From NCBI GenBank assembly GCA_024276935.1, contig JAJRWH010000063.1:1-59441 (forward strand): DNA of 59,441 nt, read 5' to 3'. Both the position numbers and the translations under genes were made by a program. The notes beneath the pieces are model-generated. The model searched no databases, had not been told where the DNA came from, and saw only the letters and a list, made by a program, of their open reading frames with translations. The stretch comes from Deltaproteobacteria bacterium (GTDB lineage: Bacteria; Desulfobacterota; Desulfuromonadia; Desulfuromonadales; Geopsychrobacteraceae). The stretch's first letter is position 1. The number at the start of each line of letters is the position of its first letter. This document shows positions 20,169-32,231 of this stretch, piece after piece.

Positions 20169-22024
20169 CGTTTTAGATAAACCGTCAGGACAGCAATTGC
20201 TGCAGGTGTCACTCCCTGAATACGACTTGCCTGCCCCAGAGTTTCAGGTTTTACTTCTGCCAGCCTCTCTTTAACTTCCTGCGACAGACCACTGATTTCA
20301 GGATAGTTGATATCTGCCGGCAAGGCCTGACCTTCAAGGCCCTCCATCCGTTCGACCAGCTGTTGTTGCCGCCGAATATACCCCTCATATTTTATCGCTA
20401 TTTCCAGCTGTTCCAGAACCTCGTCATCGGCCCCTGTCAGGGCATCAACATGAGGGACCAATTGATCAATGCTGATTTCCGGCCTGCGAAGGATATCCCT
20501 TAAACTTGCGCCCTGCTTCATCTCTTTCAAACCAAGACCGGCAAGAATATCCTTTTGTTTGCTACTGAGTCTCTGACCCTCCAGAGCCTCAACCCCATCA
20601 CTAAACCACTTTTGTTTTTCCGTATATCTTCGCCAGCGCTCATCATCAACCAGACCAACACTCCGTCCCAGAGGCGTCAACCGCTGATCTGCGTTATCCT
20701 CTCTGAGCAAAAGCCTGAATTCTGAACGCGAGGTAAACATTCGGTATGGTTCTCTTGTCGTCTGGGTCGTCAAATCATCGATCATAACCCCGATATAGGC
20801 CTGATCTCTCCCCAAAACAAGTGGCGGTTTCTCCTGACTGCGACGCGCGGCATTGATTCCGGCAATCAGCCCCTGCGCTGCTGCCTCCTCATATCCGGAT
20901 GTTCCGTTAATTTGTCCCGCATGATAAAGACCTGAAATTGCTTTTGTTTCCAGACTTTTCTTAAGCTGCATCGGTTCGACAAAATCATACTCAATGGCAT
21001 AACCAGGTCGCATTATTTCAACCTGTTCAAGCCCTTCCATTGAACGGTAAAAGGCCAGCTGCACATCAGGCGGCAGGGAGGTCGACATGCCACTCGGGTA
21101 AACCTCAGAGCTTTCACGACCCTCTGGTTCCAAAAAGGTCTGATGTGACGTTCTTTCAGGAAATCGCACCACCTTATCTTCGATAGAAGGACAATATCTG
21201 GGGCCTACTCCTTCGATGACCCCAGCATATAGTGGTGAACGGTGTAGATTCTGCCTTATGATCTCATGGGTTTTTTCATTGGTATTGGCGATAAAACAGG
21301 GAACCTGTTCAAGATCGAGACTCTGCGCCAGAAAAGAAAACCCTCTTATCTGGCTATCTCCTTCCTGCTTTTGCAGTCGGCTAAAATCTATACTTCTCTG
21401 ACTCAAGCGCGCAGGAGTTCCTGTTTTCAAACGCCCAACCTTGAAACCAAGATCTCGCAAACAATCAGATAATCCCTCTGAAGCAGGTTCTCCGGCTCGC
21501 CCGCCGGGGTAATTATTCAATCCGACATGTATCAGACCACGCATAAAGGTTCCTGTGGTCAGCACAATATTTTTAGCTGAAAAATAGAGTCCCTCCTTGG
21601 TATAAACCCCACGCACTCCAGATTCATCAGTGTCAATCGAAACAACAGCCCCCTGCTTGAGATCAAGTGCACTCTCTGCTTCCAGAATACGCTTCATTCG
21701 AGCACTATAGGCCATTCTGTCAGCCTGAGCACGGCTGGCCCTGACTGCTGGTCCCTTGCGCGTGTTAAGCCGCCTGAACTGGATCATTGTTGCATCGATA
21801 TTAAGGCCCATCTCTCCCCCAAGGGCGTCAATCTCATGAACCAGGTGACCCTTGGCCGATCCACCAATGGCAGGATTGCACGACATCATAGCAACAACAT
21901 CCAGGCCCATCGTCAGCAGGAGAGTCGAACAACCGATACGTGCTGCAGCCAGAGCAGCTTCACAACCAGCGTGACCCGCTCCAACAACGATGACCTGATA
22001 TTCTTTTCCATAACCTGTCAACAT
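20153..22024 (-). CDS. mnmG: tRNA uridine-5-carboxymethylaminomethyl modification enzyme MnmG
   Basis: FAD-dependent partner of MnmE (encoded just upstream) that installs cmnm5 on U34 of some tRNAs. 623 residues. The FAD-binding motif VVGAGHAGCEAALA is at the N-terminus. NPAIGGSAKGHLV, KTGTPAR and the GYEEAAAQGLIAGINAA signature are present. The start ATG is separated from the mnmE stop by 33 nt that contain a parS site. Confidence 0.97.
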   Translation of the reverse strand: MLTGYGKEYQVIVVGAGHAGCEAALAAARIGCSTLLLTMGLDVVAMMSCNPAIGGSAKGHLVHEIDALGGEMGLNIDATMIQFRRLNTRKGPAVRASRAQADRMAYSARMKRILEAESALDLKQGAVVSIDTDESGVRGVYTKEGLYFSAKNIVLTTGTFMRGLIHVGLNNYPGGRAGEPASEGLSDCLRDLGFKVGRLKTGTPARLSQRSIDFSRLQKQEGDSQIRGFSFLAQSLDLEQVPCFIANTNEKTHEIIRQNLHRSPLYAGVIEGVGPRYCPSIEDKVVRFPERTSHQTFLEPEGRESSEVYPSGMSTSLPPDVQLAFYRSMEGLEQVEIMRPGYAIEYDFVEPMQLKKSLETKAISGLYHAGQINGTSGYEEAAAQGLIAGINAARRSQEKPPLVLGRDQAYIGVMIDDLTTQTTREPYRMFTSRSEFRLLLREDNADQRLTPLGRSVGLVDDERWRRYTEKQKWFSDGVEALEGQRLSSKQKDILAGLGLKEMKQGASLRDILRRPEISIDQLVPHVDALTGADDEVLEQLEIAIKYEGYIRRQQQLVERMEGLEGQALPADINYPEISGLSQEVKERLAEVKPETLGQASRIQGVTPAAIAVLTVYLKRWKKQ

Positions 22025-22039
22025 CTCTTTGTCCTTAGA

Positions 22040-22055
22040 TGTTCCACGTGGAACA
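22040..22055. promoter_or_regulatory. parS site TGTTCCACGTGGAACA
   Basis: A perfect 16-bp palindrome matching the conserved bacterial parS sequence (TGTTNCACGTGNAACA). It lies in the short gap between mnmE and mnmG, close to parAB and about 4 kb from dnaA, the usual position. ParB encoded at 17661-18515 should load here. No second copy was noticed in the window. Confidence 0.93.
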
Positions 22056-22057
22056 AA

Positions 22058-23419
22058 TTACTTGCCTATGCAAAAACGGCTGAATATTGATTCAAGGATA
22101 TCATCATTCGTTGTCTCGCCAGTGATCTGACCTAATGAGTTTAGAGCTTCCCTGATATCAACAGCTAAAAACTCCAGAGAAAAAGATTGGTCCAGCGCAT
22201 CAAGAAATCGTCTCAGGCTGATCGTTGTTGATATGGCCGCCTGCTGGTGACGCTGGTTGGTGATAAAAATTGAATCTTCTTGTTGTATGTCAGCTTCGAT
22301 CAACGCACCATGAATGGACTTGCGAAGCAGGTCAAGCCCCTGCCCTGTCTTGGTGGAAATAGCCAGAGGCTCAAAAGGCAAGTCAGGGAGAATGCAGCGT
22401 TGGGGCAAGTCAGCCTTGGTCAGCAAAACCAAAAAATTTGTATGGACACAACGATCCAGGGCCGCCTTATCTTCACTGGAAAATCCCTGGGATCCATCAA
22501 ACAATAAAAGGATAAGGTCAGAGGATTTAATTTTACCCAGGGTCCGATTAACGCCTTCCTTTTCAATCGGGTCAAGAGTATCCCTTACCCCGGCTGAGTC
22601 AATCAGACGAACAGGCAAGCCATTTATAACCAGGCCTTCTTCAAGAAAATCCCGTGTTGTTCCTTCTATTTCAGTAACAATAGCCCTTTCTTCACCAAGC
22701 AGAGAATTCATCAAAGAGCTTTTGCCTACATTTGGTTTACCCAGAATAAGTAAAGAAACACCTTCGGTGTAGAAACGACCTGTATTGTAACTGCTCACCA
22801 TTTCCTGAAGTTGTACAATAGAAGACTCTACCTGCTGGCGAATTTGAATGATATTTTCCTGGGGTAATTCCTCTTCCGGAAAATCCAGCCAGGCCTCAAT
22901 AAGAGCCAGAATATCTTTTAGTTGCTCTTTTAATTTATATAAAGACTGAGAAAGTCTGCCCTCAAGCTGAGAAAGAGCCAGAGTCCGTGCCTTATCAGAA
23001 CGAGCATGGATAAGATCCGCAATTGCTTCAGCCTGCGAAAGGTCAAGGCGACCATTCAAAAAAGCCCGATAACTGAATTCTCCTGGTTGAGCGAGACGGG
23101 CCCCTGCTGAAATAAAAATTTGCAAGATTTTGCTGACTGTTTGATGACCACCGTGACAATGGATTTCAACAACATCTTCAGCGGTAAAGCTCCGTGGAGA
23201 CGCCATATAGACGAACATGATCTCATCGACATCTGAACCGCTGTCGTCGAAGATAAATCCATGATAAAAAACATGTGAATTGGGAGACGTTTGGGAACCG
23301 CTGGCACGAAAGTAATCCAGGGCAAGATCAAGACAACCTTTGCCGGACAGTCTGATAATAGCCACCCCACCTTCACCAGGTGGGGTGGCTGGAGCAATTA
23401 TAATATCCTGCGAATTCAC
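22058..23419 (-). CDS. mnmE: tRNA uridine-5-carboxymethylaminomethyl modification GTPase MnmE
   Basis: K+-activated GTPase of 453 residues working with MnmG. An N-terminal folate-binding domain (about 1-120) and a helical domain enclose a G domain with GKPNVGKSSLMN, DSAGVRDT and LTKADL. The C-terminal CIGK carries the conserved Cys. Start codon is GTG at 23419, 6 nt after the yidC stop. The gene jag (khpB), usually between yidC and mnmE in related genomes, is not here. Confidence 0.97.
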   Translation of the reverse strand: MNSQDIIIAPATPPGEGGVAIIRLSGKGCLDLALDYFRASGSQTSPNSHVFYHGFIFDDSGSDVDEIMFVYMASPRSFTAEDVVEIHCHGGHQTVSKILQIFISAGARLAQPGEFSYRAFLNGRLDLSQAEAIADLIHARSDKARTLALSQLEGRLSQSLYKLKEQLKDILALIEAWLDFPEEELPQENIIQIRQQVESSIVQLQEMVSSYNTGRFYTEGVSLLILGKPNVGKSSLMNSLLGEERAIVTEIEGTTRDFLEEGLVINGLPVRLIDSAGVRDTLDPIEKEGVNRTLGKIKSSDLILLLFDGSQGFSSEDKAALDRCVHTNFLVLLTKADLPQRCILPDLPFEPLAISTKTGQGLDLLRKSIHGALIEADIQQEDSIFITNQRHQQAAISTTISLRRFLDALDQSFSLEFLAVDIREALNSLGQITGETTNDDILESIFSRFCIGK

Positions 23420-23425
23420 ATCAAA

Positions 23426-25066
23426 TCAGGCTGGTTTGCGATTGATCATATACTGCTGCGCAATTGTCAGCAGGTTATTGATCAACCAGTAGATAACCAA
23501 ACCAGAAGGAAAATTCAAAAAGATGAAGGTAAAGAAGACAGGCATAAACATCATTATTTTAGCCTGGGTTGGATCCATATTGGTTGGTGTCATCTTTTGT
23601 TGTAAAAACATCGTAAATCCCATAATTAACGGTAAGGGACCCAGAGTAAAGCTAAGATGAAAAGCATCGCTGATTAGAGTATCTGCCGCAGATAAATCTG
23701 TAATCCACAGCATAAAGGGGGCATGCCTGAGTTCGATAGATTCAAGAAGAACACGATAAAGAGCAAAAAACACCGGGATCTGAATCAGCATAGGGAGGCA
23801 ACCCCCAAAAGGATTAACACTGTTTTCCTTATAGAGGGCCATCATTTCCTGGTTAAGCTTTTGCTTGTCCTTGCCATACTTGGCTCTAAGTTTTTGCATT
23901 TGCGGCTGCAGTTTCTGCATATTCTTCATGGAGCTGTAACTTTTTTGAGTTAAAGGCCAGAAGAGTAATTTGATACATACAGTTAAAAGGACAATCGCAA
24001 ACCCATAATTACCCAAAAAACCGTAGAAAAACTTAAGCCCGGTCATCAAGGGTTTAGCAATAATTCCGAAAAAACCCAGATCAATTATACGCTCAAAGGA
24101 GTAACCAGGCTCCTTCAATAAATCATAATCCCTTGGACCAATGAAACCTGTGTATTTGAACGTTTGTGAGTCTTTGCTGTCCAAAAGAACCACTGGTGAT
24201 GTTACCGTATTTACAATAGAATTATTTTCATAAGAAACGTGAACGTTTTTAATAGAACCTTCAAAAGGTTTTAAAATATTAACAAAATATTTAGTTGTGA
24301 AAGAAGTCCAAAGAATATTGCTGCCATAATTTTTACTTTCTTCTTTCAGCTTTTTGGGTTCATCTTCAAATAAGTCGTTTCCATCAAAACTTACAGCACC
24401 AACAAAATTATAACGTCCACCTTTTATAGAATCATTCCACTTATCAACAATAGCTAAATTTATGCTTCCCTTTTGAGGAGAAGTAGATAGGTTTTCTATT
24501 TTAATATTAACGTCGAAATAATATTTATCCGGATAAAAAATAAACGTTTTTATTATTTGTAAATTATCTTTAGTTGTTGCATAGAAAGATACTGATGTTT
24601 TTTTATCCTTGGATAAAAGTATCTCATCATTATCAGACATCAAATTGTAAGAAATATTTCCGGGAATGTATAAACCATTACCACCATATAGAGCATAAGA
24701 ACCAAAATCTGGAGAATCTACATTGATAAGCTTTACAAGATCAGAATCAGGAGTATTTGAAACTTTATATTTATTAAGTTGAGCACCTATTAAACGTGCT
24801 CCGTTTGTCGTAAATTTTAGATCGAATAAGTCGGATTTTATTTTTATAATCTTGTTATCAGAATTACTATCGTTATTTGTTTTAAGTATGACAGGTGCTG
24901 GTACCGATGCTGGTAGCGATTTTTTCTCAACACTTTGTTTTTCTACTTTTTCACTGACAACCTTTTCCTTATTCTGATCTTTTTTAGAATTAGGATATAA
25001 AAGATTGAAACCTGACCAGACAAAAAGGATCAGTGCGATAGCCAATATAAAACGACGATTTTCCAT
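23426..25066 (-). CDS. yidC: Membrane protein insertase YidC
   Basis: Inserts and folds inner-membrane proteins, alone or with Sec. 546 residues: an N-terminal membrane helix (about 5-22), a large periplasmic domain (about 55-320) and a conserved C-terminal five-helix-type core (from LMTGLKFFYGFLGNYGFAIVLLT) with GGCLPMLIQIPVFFALYRVL. Bases coding for the N-terminal half are strikingly AT-rich with many AAA, ATA and TTA codons, while the C-terminal half is near the window average; the change is near 24.1 kb. Followed by mnmE after 6 nt. Confidence 0.97.
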   Translation of the reverse strand: MENRRFILAIALILFVWSGFNLLYPNSKKDQNKEKVVSEKVEKQSVEKKSLPASVPAPVILKTNNDSNSDNKIIKIKSDLFDLKFTTNGARLIGAQLNKYKVSNTPDSDLVKLINVDSPDFGSYALYGGNGLYIPGNISYNLMSDNDEILLSKDKKTSVSFYATTKDNLQIIKTFIFYPDKYYFDVNIKIENLSTSPQKGSINLAIVDKWNDSIKGGRYNFVGAVSFDGNDLFEDEPKKLKEESKNYGSNILWTSFTTKYFVNILKPFEGSIKNVHVSYENNSIVNTVTSPVVLLDSKDSQTFKYTGFIGPRDYDLLKEPGYSFERIIDLGFFGIIAKPLMTGLKFFYGFLGNYGFAIVLLTVCIKLLFWPLTQKSYSSMKNMQKLQPQMQKLRAKYGKDKQKLNQEMMALYKENSVNPFGGCLPMLIQIPVFFALYRVLLESIELRHAPFMLWITDLSAADTLISDAFHLSFTLGPLPLIMGFTMFLQQKMTPTNMDPTQAKIMMFMPVFFTFIFLNFPSGLVIYWLINNLLTIAQQYMINRKPA

Positions 25067-25070
25067 AGAA

Positions 25071-25304
25071 TTAAACCTGATTATCCCTAGGAGGAACAGG
25101 ATCCAAGCCTCCAGGATGAAATGGGTGACATTTTAATAAACGACGAACTGTCAAAAAAATACCGCGCCAAGGTCCATGAATATCAATAGACTGACGAGCA
25201 TAAGCTGAACAACAGGGATAAAAACGACAAGATGGCGGAAATAATGGTGATATTAAATACCGATAAATATTTATTAGAAATATAAATAATTTTTTTGCAA
25301 ACAC
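25071..25304 (-). CDS. yidD: Membrane protein insertion efficiency factor YidD
   Basis: A 77-residue small protein beside the inner membrane that assists YidC. The conserved pattern is visible: [22 protein letters not shown], then HGPWRG and [17 protein letters not shown]. It overlaps the end of rnpA by one nucleotide and precedes yidC by 4 nt, the usual rpmH-rnpA-yidD-yidC order. Confidence 0.96.
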   Translation of the reverse strand: MFAKKLFIFLINIYRYLISPLFPPSCRFYPCCSAYARQSIDIHGPWRGIFLTVRRLLKCHPFHPGGLDPVPPRDNQV

Positions 25305-25642
25305 TAGAATAACCTGGAAAAAAAAATTTCGAGCTCATTCCATACTTTTGCGGTGCTCATTTGGCCAGCTCCACGCTTGGCAATAATAGATATATCTGTC
25401 GAGTTTTTAAAACAAGCTCTGTTGATGCGAAAGAATTCACGTATTATTCTTTTCAATCTATTACGTACAACCGCGTTCCCAACTTTACGACTTACCGTTA
25501 TACCGAGTCGGCTTTCAGGTAACGAACTGGTCTTGAGCAAAAGCACAAAATGGGGTGTATTAAATTTACACCCCATTTTGTACACGGTATTGAATTCATA
25601 TCGCTTCCGCAAGCGCGCGTCAGGCGGAAAGTAAAAATGCAT
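25304..25642 (-). CDS. rnpA: Ribonuclease P protein component
   Basis: Basic protein subunit (112 residues) of RNase P, which matures tRNA 5' ends. The RNR signature lies in the [20 protein letters not shown] segment, and the N-terminus [13 protein letters not shown] is typical. It lies 19 nt after rpmH. Confidence 0.95.
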   Translation of the reverse strand: MHFYFPPDARLRKRYEFNTVYKMGCKFNTPHFVLLLKTSSLPESRLGITVSRKVGNAVVRNRLKRIIREFFRINRACFKNSTDISIIAKRGAGQMSTAKVWNELEIFFSRLF

Positions 25643-25661
25643 CTCTTATTTAAAATGCAAC

Positions 25662-25814
25662 TTACTTTTGCGGTGTAACGGCGCTCAATGTACGACGACC
25701 ACGAGAACGACGACGATTGATTACGTGACGTCCATTTTTGGTCTGCATTCTTTTCCGAAAACCGTGGGTACGCTTACGCTTGATTCTGCTTGGTTGATAA
25801 GTACGTTTTGACAT
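25662..25814 (-). CDS. rpmH: 50S ribosomal protein L34
   Basis: A 50-residue, very basic ribosomal protein. It begins [20 protein letters not shown] and ends TLSAVTPQK, matching L34 in length and pattern. First gene of the minus-strand operon rpmH-rnpA-yidD-yidC-mnmE. A 22-nt inverted repeat (25832-25853) lies in its leader. Confidence 0.97.
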   Translation of the reverse strand: MSKRTYQPSRIKRKRTHGFRKRMQTKNGRHVINRRRSRGRRTLSAVTPQK

Positions 25815-25854
25815 CTTTATTATTCCTTTTTAGACAGTTATGACGAACTGTCTC

Positions 25855-25883
25855 TTTAAACACAGGCAAAGACCGGCTGTCAA
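25855..25883 (-). promoter_or_regulatory. Sigma70-type promoter of rpmH
   Basis: On the minus strand, a perfect -35 box TTGACA (25878-25883) is 17 nt from a -10-like TTTAAA (25855-25860). The transcript would start near 25848, inside or beside an inverted repeat GACAGTT-6 nt-AACTGTC. Confidence 0.65.
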
Positions 25884-26019
25884 GAAAAAAGCAGTAAAAA
25901 AATTATTCCAGGACGAACTGGCATTGTCTGGACACCCTTGCAAAAAAACGACTGCTTTGCTAGCCTGTGGCAGGCTTCCAGCAAAGTAGAAAACCCCCTT
26001 TTTTTTACATATCAACAGC

Positions 26020-26028
26020 TGTGAATAA
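26020..26028 (+). promoter_or_regulatory. DnaA box upstream of dnaA
   Basis: TGTGAATAA is the reverse complement of TTATTCACA, within the DnaA-box consensus TTATNCACA. It lies 25 nt before the dnaA start, a position suited to autoregulation or to being part of the origin. Confidence 0.6.
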
Positions 26029-26053
26029 ATTGTTGATTATAAGGATATAAAGT

Positions 26054-27382
26054 ATGGCCGTGTCACTTTGGGATAAGGTTATAATTCAACTTAAAGAAGA
26101 GTTGAATAACCATAATTTTAATACATGGATAAACCCTATACAATTTGAATCAATAGAAGGAAATATAATCAACTTATTAGTCCCAAATAAATTTTTTTCA
26201 GACTGGATCAAAGACAATTACAAATCTAGAATTGAAGAAATAATAAATAAGATATCTACAAAAAAAATATCAGTTAATATAAAAATATCAAATATAAAAG
26301 TAAAAAACGAAATTAAAAATATATATATTGAAGAAGAAGTAGAAGAAAAAAAAGTAATAACTAATAATACATTAAATAGTAAATATACGTTTGAAAGCTT
26401 TGTATCAGGACCATCAAATCAGTTTGCACATGCAGCTGCAATGGCAGTAGCTAATAATCCAGCTACAACTTATAATCCATTATTTATTTATGGTGGTGTA
26501 GGTTTAGGAAAAACCCATATTATAAATGCTATTGGAAATTACATACATAACAAAAACAATAGTATAAAAATTGCTTATTATAGTTCAGAAAAATTTATGA
26601 ATGAACTCATAAATTCTCTAAGATATGCAAAAATGGAAGATTTCAGAAATAAATTCAGATCAATGGATGTATTGCTCATTGATGACATTCAATTTATAGC
26701 TGGAAAAGAAAGAACACAGGAAGAATTTTTTCATACATTCAATGCACTATATGAGTCACATAAACAGATTATAGTTACTTCTGACAAATTTCCCAAAGAA
26801 ATACCAGGACTTGAAGAACGACTGAGATCCCGTTTCGAATGGGGATTAATTGCAGATATACAAGCTCCAGATGTAGAAACCAAATTGGCCATACTCAAAA
26901 TGAAAGCAGATCAAAACGGGCTGAATATCCCTGAAGATGTTGCTTTTTTTCTCGCAAGCTCCATTACCAGCAATGTCAGAGAGCTTGAAGGATACCTTGT
27001 GAGAATTGGTGCCTATGCAAGTTTGACATCAACACCAATAGATATGGATATGGCTAAAAATATACTCAAAGATATTTTAATCGAGCAAAACAGGGAAATA
27101 TCAATCGAGTCAATTCAAAAAATCGTTGCGAATCATTTCAATATAAAAACAGCAGAACTCAAATCGTCCAAAAGATTAAAAACCCTGGTATTACCCAGAC
27201 AGGTTGCAATGTATATTTCCAGAAAAATGACCTCATCCTCTTTTCCGGAAATAGGCAATCGTTTTGGAGGAAAAGACCATTCAACCATTATTCATGCCAT
27301 TAAAAAAATTGAACAAAAAATGGAAGAAGACATTCAATTAAAAACGACTGTCGAACGCCTTATGGATAATATGCGTGCATAA
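26054..27382 (+). CDS. dnaA: Chromosomal replication initiator protein DnaA
   Basis: Replication initiator of 442 residues. Domain I spans about 1-80; a short, Lys/Ile/Asn-rich domain II follows. The AAA+ domain has GGVGLGKTHI (Walker A) and LLIDDIQFIAGKE (Walker B); domain IV ends with FGGKDHSTIIHAIKKIE. The first ~250 codons are very AT-rich, the last ~190 clearly less so. AAGGA precedes the ATG. Genes diverge here: everything to the left up to 11 kb is on the minus strand, everything to the right up to 42.8 kb on the plus strand. Confidence 0.98.
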   Translation: MAVSLWDKVIIQLKEELNNHNFNTWINPIQFESIEGNIINLLVPNKFFSDWIKDNYKSRIEEIINKISTKKISVNIKISNIKVKNEIKNIYIEEEVEEKKVITNNTLNSKYTFESFVSGPSNQFAHAAAMAVANNPATTYNPLFIYGGVGLGKTHIINAIGNYIHNKNNSIKIAYYSSEKFMNELINSLRYAKMEDFRNKFRSMDVLLIDDIQFIAGKERTQEEFFHTFNALYESHKQIIVTSDKFPKEIPGLEERLRSRFEWGLIADIQAPDVETKLAILKMKADQNGLNIPEDVAFFLASSITSNVRELEGYLVRIGAYASLTSTPIDMDMAKNILKDILIEQNREISIESIQKIVANHFNIKTAELKSSKRLKTLVLPRQVAMYISRKMTSSSFPEIGNRFGGKDHSTIIHAIKKIEQKMEEDIQLKTTVERLMDNMRA

Positions 27383-27605
27383 CCTGTGTTCAGAAAATGG
27401 TCTGAACTGTGGATAAATCACCAAATTGAAAATGTAAACAAAAACGGGGAAATATTCAGGAATCTATAAACAGACAATATTCAAAAAAAAATATTTGATT
27501 TCAGCTGGTTATGGATTTTATCAATAATCAACAACACCTACTGCTTCTACTATTTTTTATAAATATAAAAGAATAATATATAGATGTTGTGCACGGGAGG
27601 ATTAA
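27383..27605. other. Probable origin of replication (dnaA-dnaN intergenic region)
   Basis: A 223-nt AT-rich gap with a perfect DnaA box (TGTGGATAA, 27408-27416) near its left end. A long A/T stretch lies near its right end (about 27550-27590, TTTTTTATAAATATAAAAG), suitable as an unwinding element. Only one perfect box was seen, so the origin could instead lie before dnaA (26020 box) or be bipartite. The strand switch of genes and the parS/parAB neighbourhood support an origin here. Confidence 0.6.
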
Positions 27606-28709
27606 ATGCAGTTTAAAATTGAAAAAGAAGTTTTTCTAAAAGCGCTGGGCCAGATCCAGGGCATCATTGAAAAAAAACACACCATACCAATATTAGCCAA
27701 TGTACATATTTATGCCAAGAATGATGAAATTGAATTGACTGCAACTGACCTGGAGATAGGTGTCAGATCTAAATTTTCATCAGAAGTAATCCAAGAAGGA
27801 AAAGTAACCGTATCGGCAAAAAAATTATTTGAAATAATAAGAGAACTACCAAACAGAGATATAATTTTCACATCAAAAGATAATTGCTGGATTGAAATAA
27901 AATGTGAAAAATCAGTATTTAATTTAGTTGGACTTTCGTCTGACGAATATCCTAAATTTCCTGAAGTTGTATCATTAAATCTTCTTAAAATTAAATCTAG
28001 TATATTGAATAATATGATAGATAAAACAATATTTTCAATATCAAACGATGAAACTAAATTTAATTTAAATGGTATATATTTAAAATATGAAGATAATAAA
28101 CTATCTATGATATCAACAGATGGACATAGATTATCTTATAATTTTATAGATATATCAGATGATTTTTCATGTTTCGAAAAAGGATCAATACTTCCTAAAA
28201 AAGGAATTTTTGAATTAAGAAAAATAATTGATAAAGATAATAATAACTTAGAAATTGGAATAGTAGAAAATAACTTCGTTGTTATAGATAATAATACAGT
28301 TCTTATAATGAGATTAGTAGATGCAGATTTTCCTGATTATAAGAGAGTTATACCAGAGAAAAGTGGTAATACCGCTATTATAAATAAAGAAGAATTTTTT
28401 CACGCATTGAAAAGAATATCAATTTTTTCAAGTGAAAAGTCTAAAGGTATAAAAATAAGCTACGAAAAAAATAAAGCGATTCTTACATCATCAAATCCAG
28501 ATTTTGGTGATGCAAGAGAAGAAATTGATATTTCATATGAAGGACATGAAATATCAATCGGATTTAATTCAAAATATATATTGGATATTTTACAAGCAAT
28601 AGATGAAGATTTTATTGAATTTCATTTAAAGGATAATATTTCTCCTGGAATGATTGAACCAGAAAAAAATAAAAATTTTTTATCTGTAATTATGCCAATG
28701 CGTTTATAA
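27606..28709 (+). CDS. dnaN: DNA polymerase III beta subunit (sliding clamp)
   Basis: Ring-shaped processivity clamp of 367 residues in three similar domains. The N-terminus MQFKIEKEVFLKALGQIQGI and the end FLSVIMPMRL are characteristic, as is ISTDGHRLSY in domain 2. GGGAGG lies before the ATG. Apart from its first ~50 codons the gene is extremely AT-rich. recF starts directly at its stop codon. Confidence 0.98.
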   Translation: MQFKIEKEVFLKALGQIQGIIEKKHTIPILANVHIYAKNDEIELTATDLEIGVRSKFSSEVIQEGKVTVSAKKLFEIIRELPNRDIIFTSKDNCWIEIKCEKSVFNLVGLSSDEYPKFPEVVSLNLLKIKSSILNNMIDKTIFSISNDETKFNLNGIYLKYEDNKLSMISTDGHRLSYNFIDISDDFSCFEKGSILPKKGIFELRKIIDKDNNNLEIGIVENNFVVIDNNTVLIMRLVDADFPDYKRVIPEKSGNTAIINKEEFFHALKRISIFSSEKSKGIKISYEKNKAILTSSNPDFGDAREEIDISYEGHEISIGFNSKYILDILQAIDEDFIEFHLKDNISPGMIEPEKNKNFLSVIMPMRL

Positions 28710-29756
28710 ATGTACACAGAACAAATAAATATAAATAATTTTAGAAATATAAATAATGAAATTTTTATACCATCTAAGAATATTAATATATTAGTAGGTA
28801 AAAATGCGCAGGGAAAAACAAGTTATATAGAATCAATATATTTAATTTCTAATTTAAAGAGTTTTCGAACAAGAAATATAAATGAAATTGTAAATCATTC
28901 AAGTGATTCAACTATAATTGATTGTAAATATAAAATAAATGATTGTAATAATGAATTAAAACTAAAAATACAAAATAATAAAAAGGTATATTTAAAAAAC
29001 GATAAAAAAATAAATGTAAATGAATACTTGTGGTCATTATTATCTATAATATTTAAACCTGGAGATATTTTATTAATAGATGGATCTCCTTCTCTTAGAA
29101 GAGAATTAATAGATAAGGCTATATTTTATATTGATAAAGATTATATAAAAATACTTATAAAATATAAAAAAATTATTGCGAATAAAAATCATATTTTAAA
29201 AACAAAAAATTATAAATATTTAGATGAATGGAATGATCTTGTAGTTAAATATTCAAAAATAATAACGAGTAAAAGAAATAATTATATACAAAGAATTAAT
29301 ACCTTAATAGATAAACATAATTATGAAATAAAAAGTGATTTTAAAATTATTGATATTGATAATTTTTTTTATGATGAATTAATAAAAAATTTAGAAAAAG
29401 AAAAAAATTATGGGTATTCAGTAGTTGGTTCACATAGAGAAAACATAGATTTTTATTTAGAAGGTAGAAAACTAAAAAGTTTTGGTTCTCAAGGTCAAAA
29501 AAGAGCTTTTATTTTATTATTTAAATCATCACAAATTTTAGATTTTGAAAAAGAAAATAATTTTTCACCCGTATTATTGTTAGATGATATGGCTAGTGAG
29601 CTTGATAAGAATAATAGAAATTTATTGTTTGATATTATAGAAAATTTTAAAGGACAGACATTTATTACAACAGTTGATGATACATTATTTAGTAAATCAG
29701 ATAGAATTTCTTGGTTTCATGTAGAAGATGGAAAAATATCTTCATTTTCTTTATAA
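28710..29756 (+). CDS. recF: DNA replication and repair protein RecF
   Basis: SMC-like ATPase of 348 residues that helps load RecA at gaps. Walker A is GKNAQGKTSYIES near 30, the signature is SFGSQGQKRAFILLFKSSQ and Walker B is LLLDDMASELD. The gene is the most AT-rich of the window, with Ile, Asn and Lys codons dominating. The ATG directly follows the dnaN stop codon (TAAATG). Confidence 0.97.
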   Translation: MYTEQININNFRNINNEIFIPSKNINILVGKNAQGKTSYIESIYLISNLKSFRTRNINEIVNHSSDSTIIDCKYKINDCNNELKLKIQNNKKVYLKNDKKINVNEYLWSLLSIIFKPGDILLIDGSPSLRRELIDKAIFYIDKDYIKILIKYKKIIANKNHILKTKNYKYLDEWNDLVVKYSKIITSKRNNYIQRINTLIDKHNYEIKSDFKIIDIDNFFYDELIKNLEKEKNYGYSVVGSHRENIDFYLEGRKLKSFGSQGQKRAFILLFKSSQILDFEKENNFSPVLLLDDMASELDKNNRNLLFDIIENFKGQTFITTVDDTLFSKSDRISWFHVEDGKISSFSL

Positions 29757-29765
29757 GGAGCATAA

Positions 29766-32138
<2,373 letters not shown>

Positions 32139-32231
32139 GAACAGGAAAAAGGTTAAGGGATAAAGATCAGAGAAGAATCGCTGATTCTTTTTCGATTTTT
32201 GACTTACGACGCTTTTTCCGGAGGAAGATAG

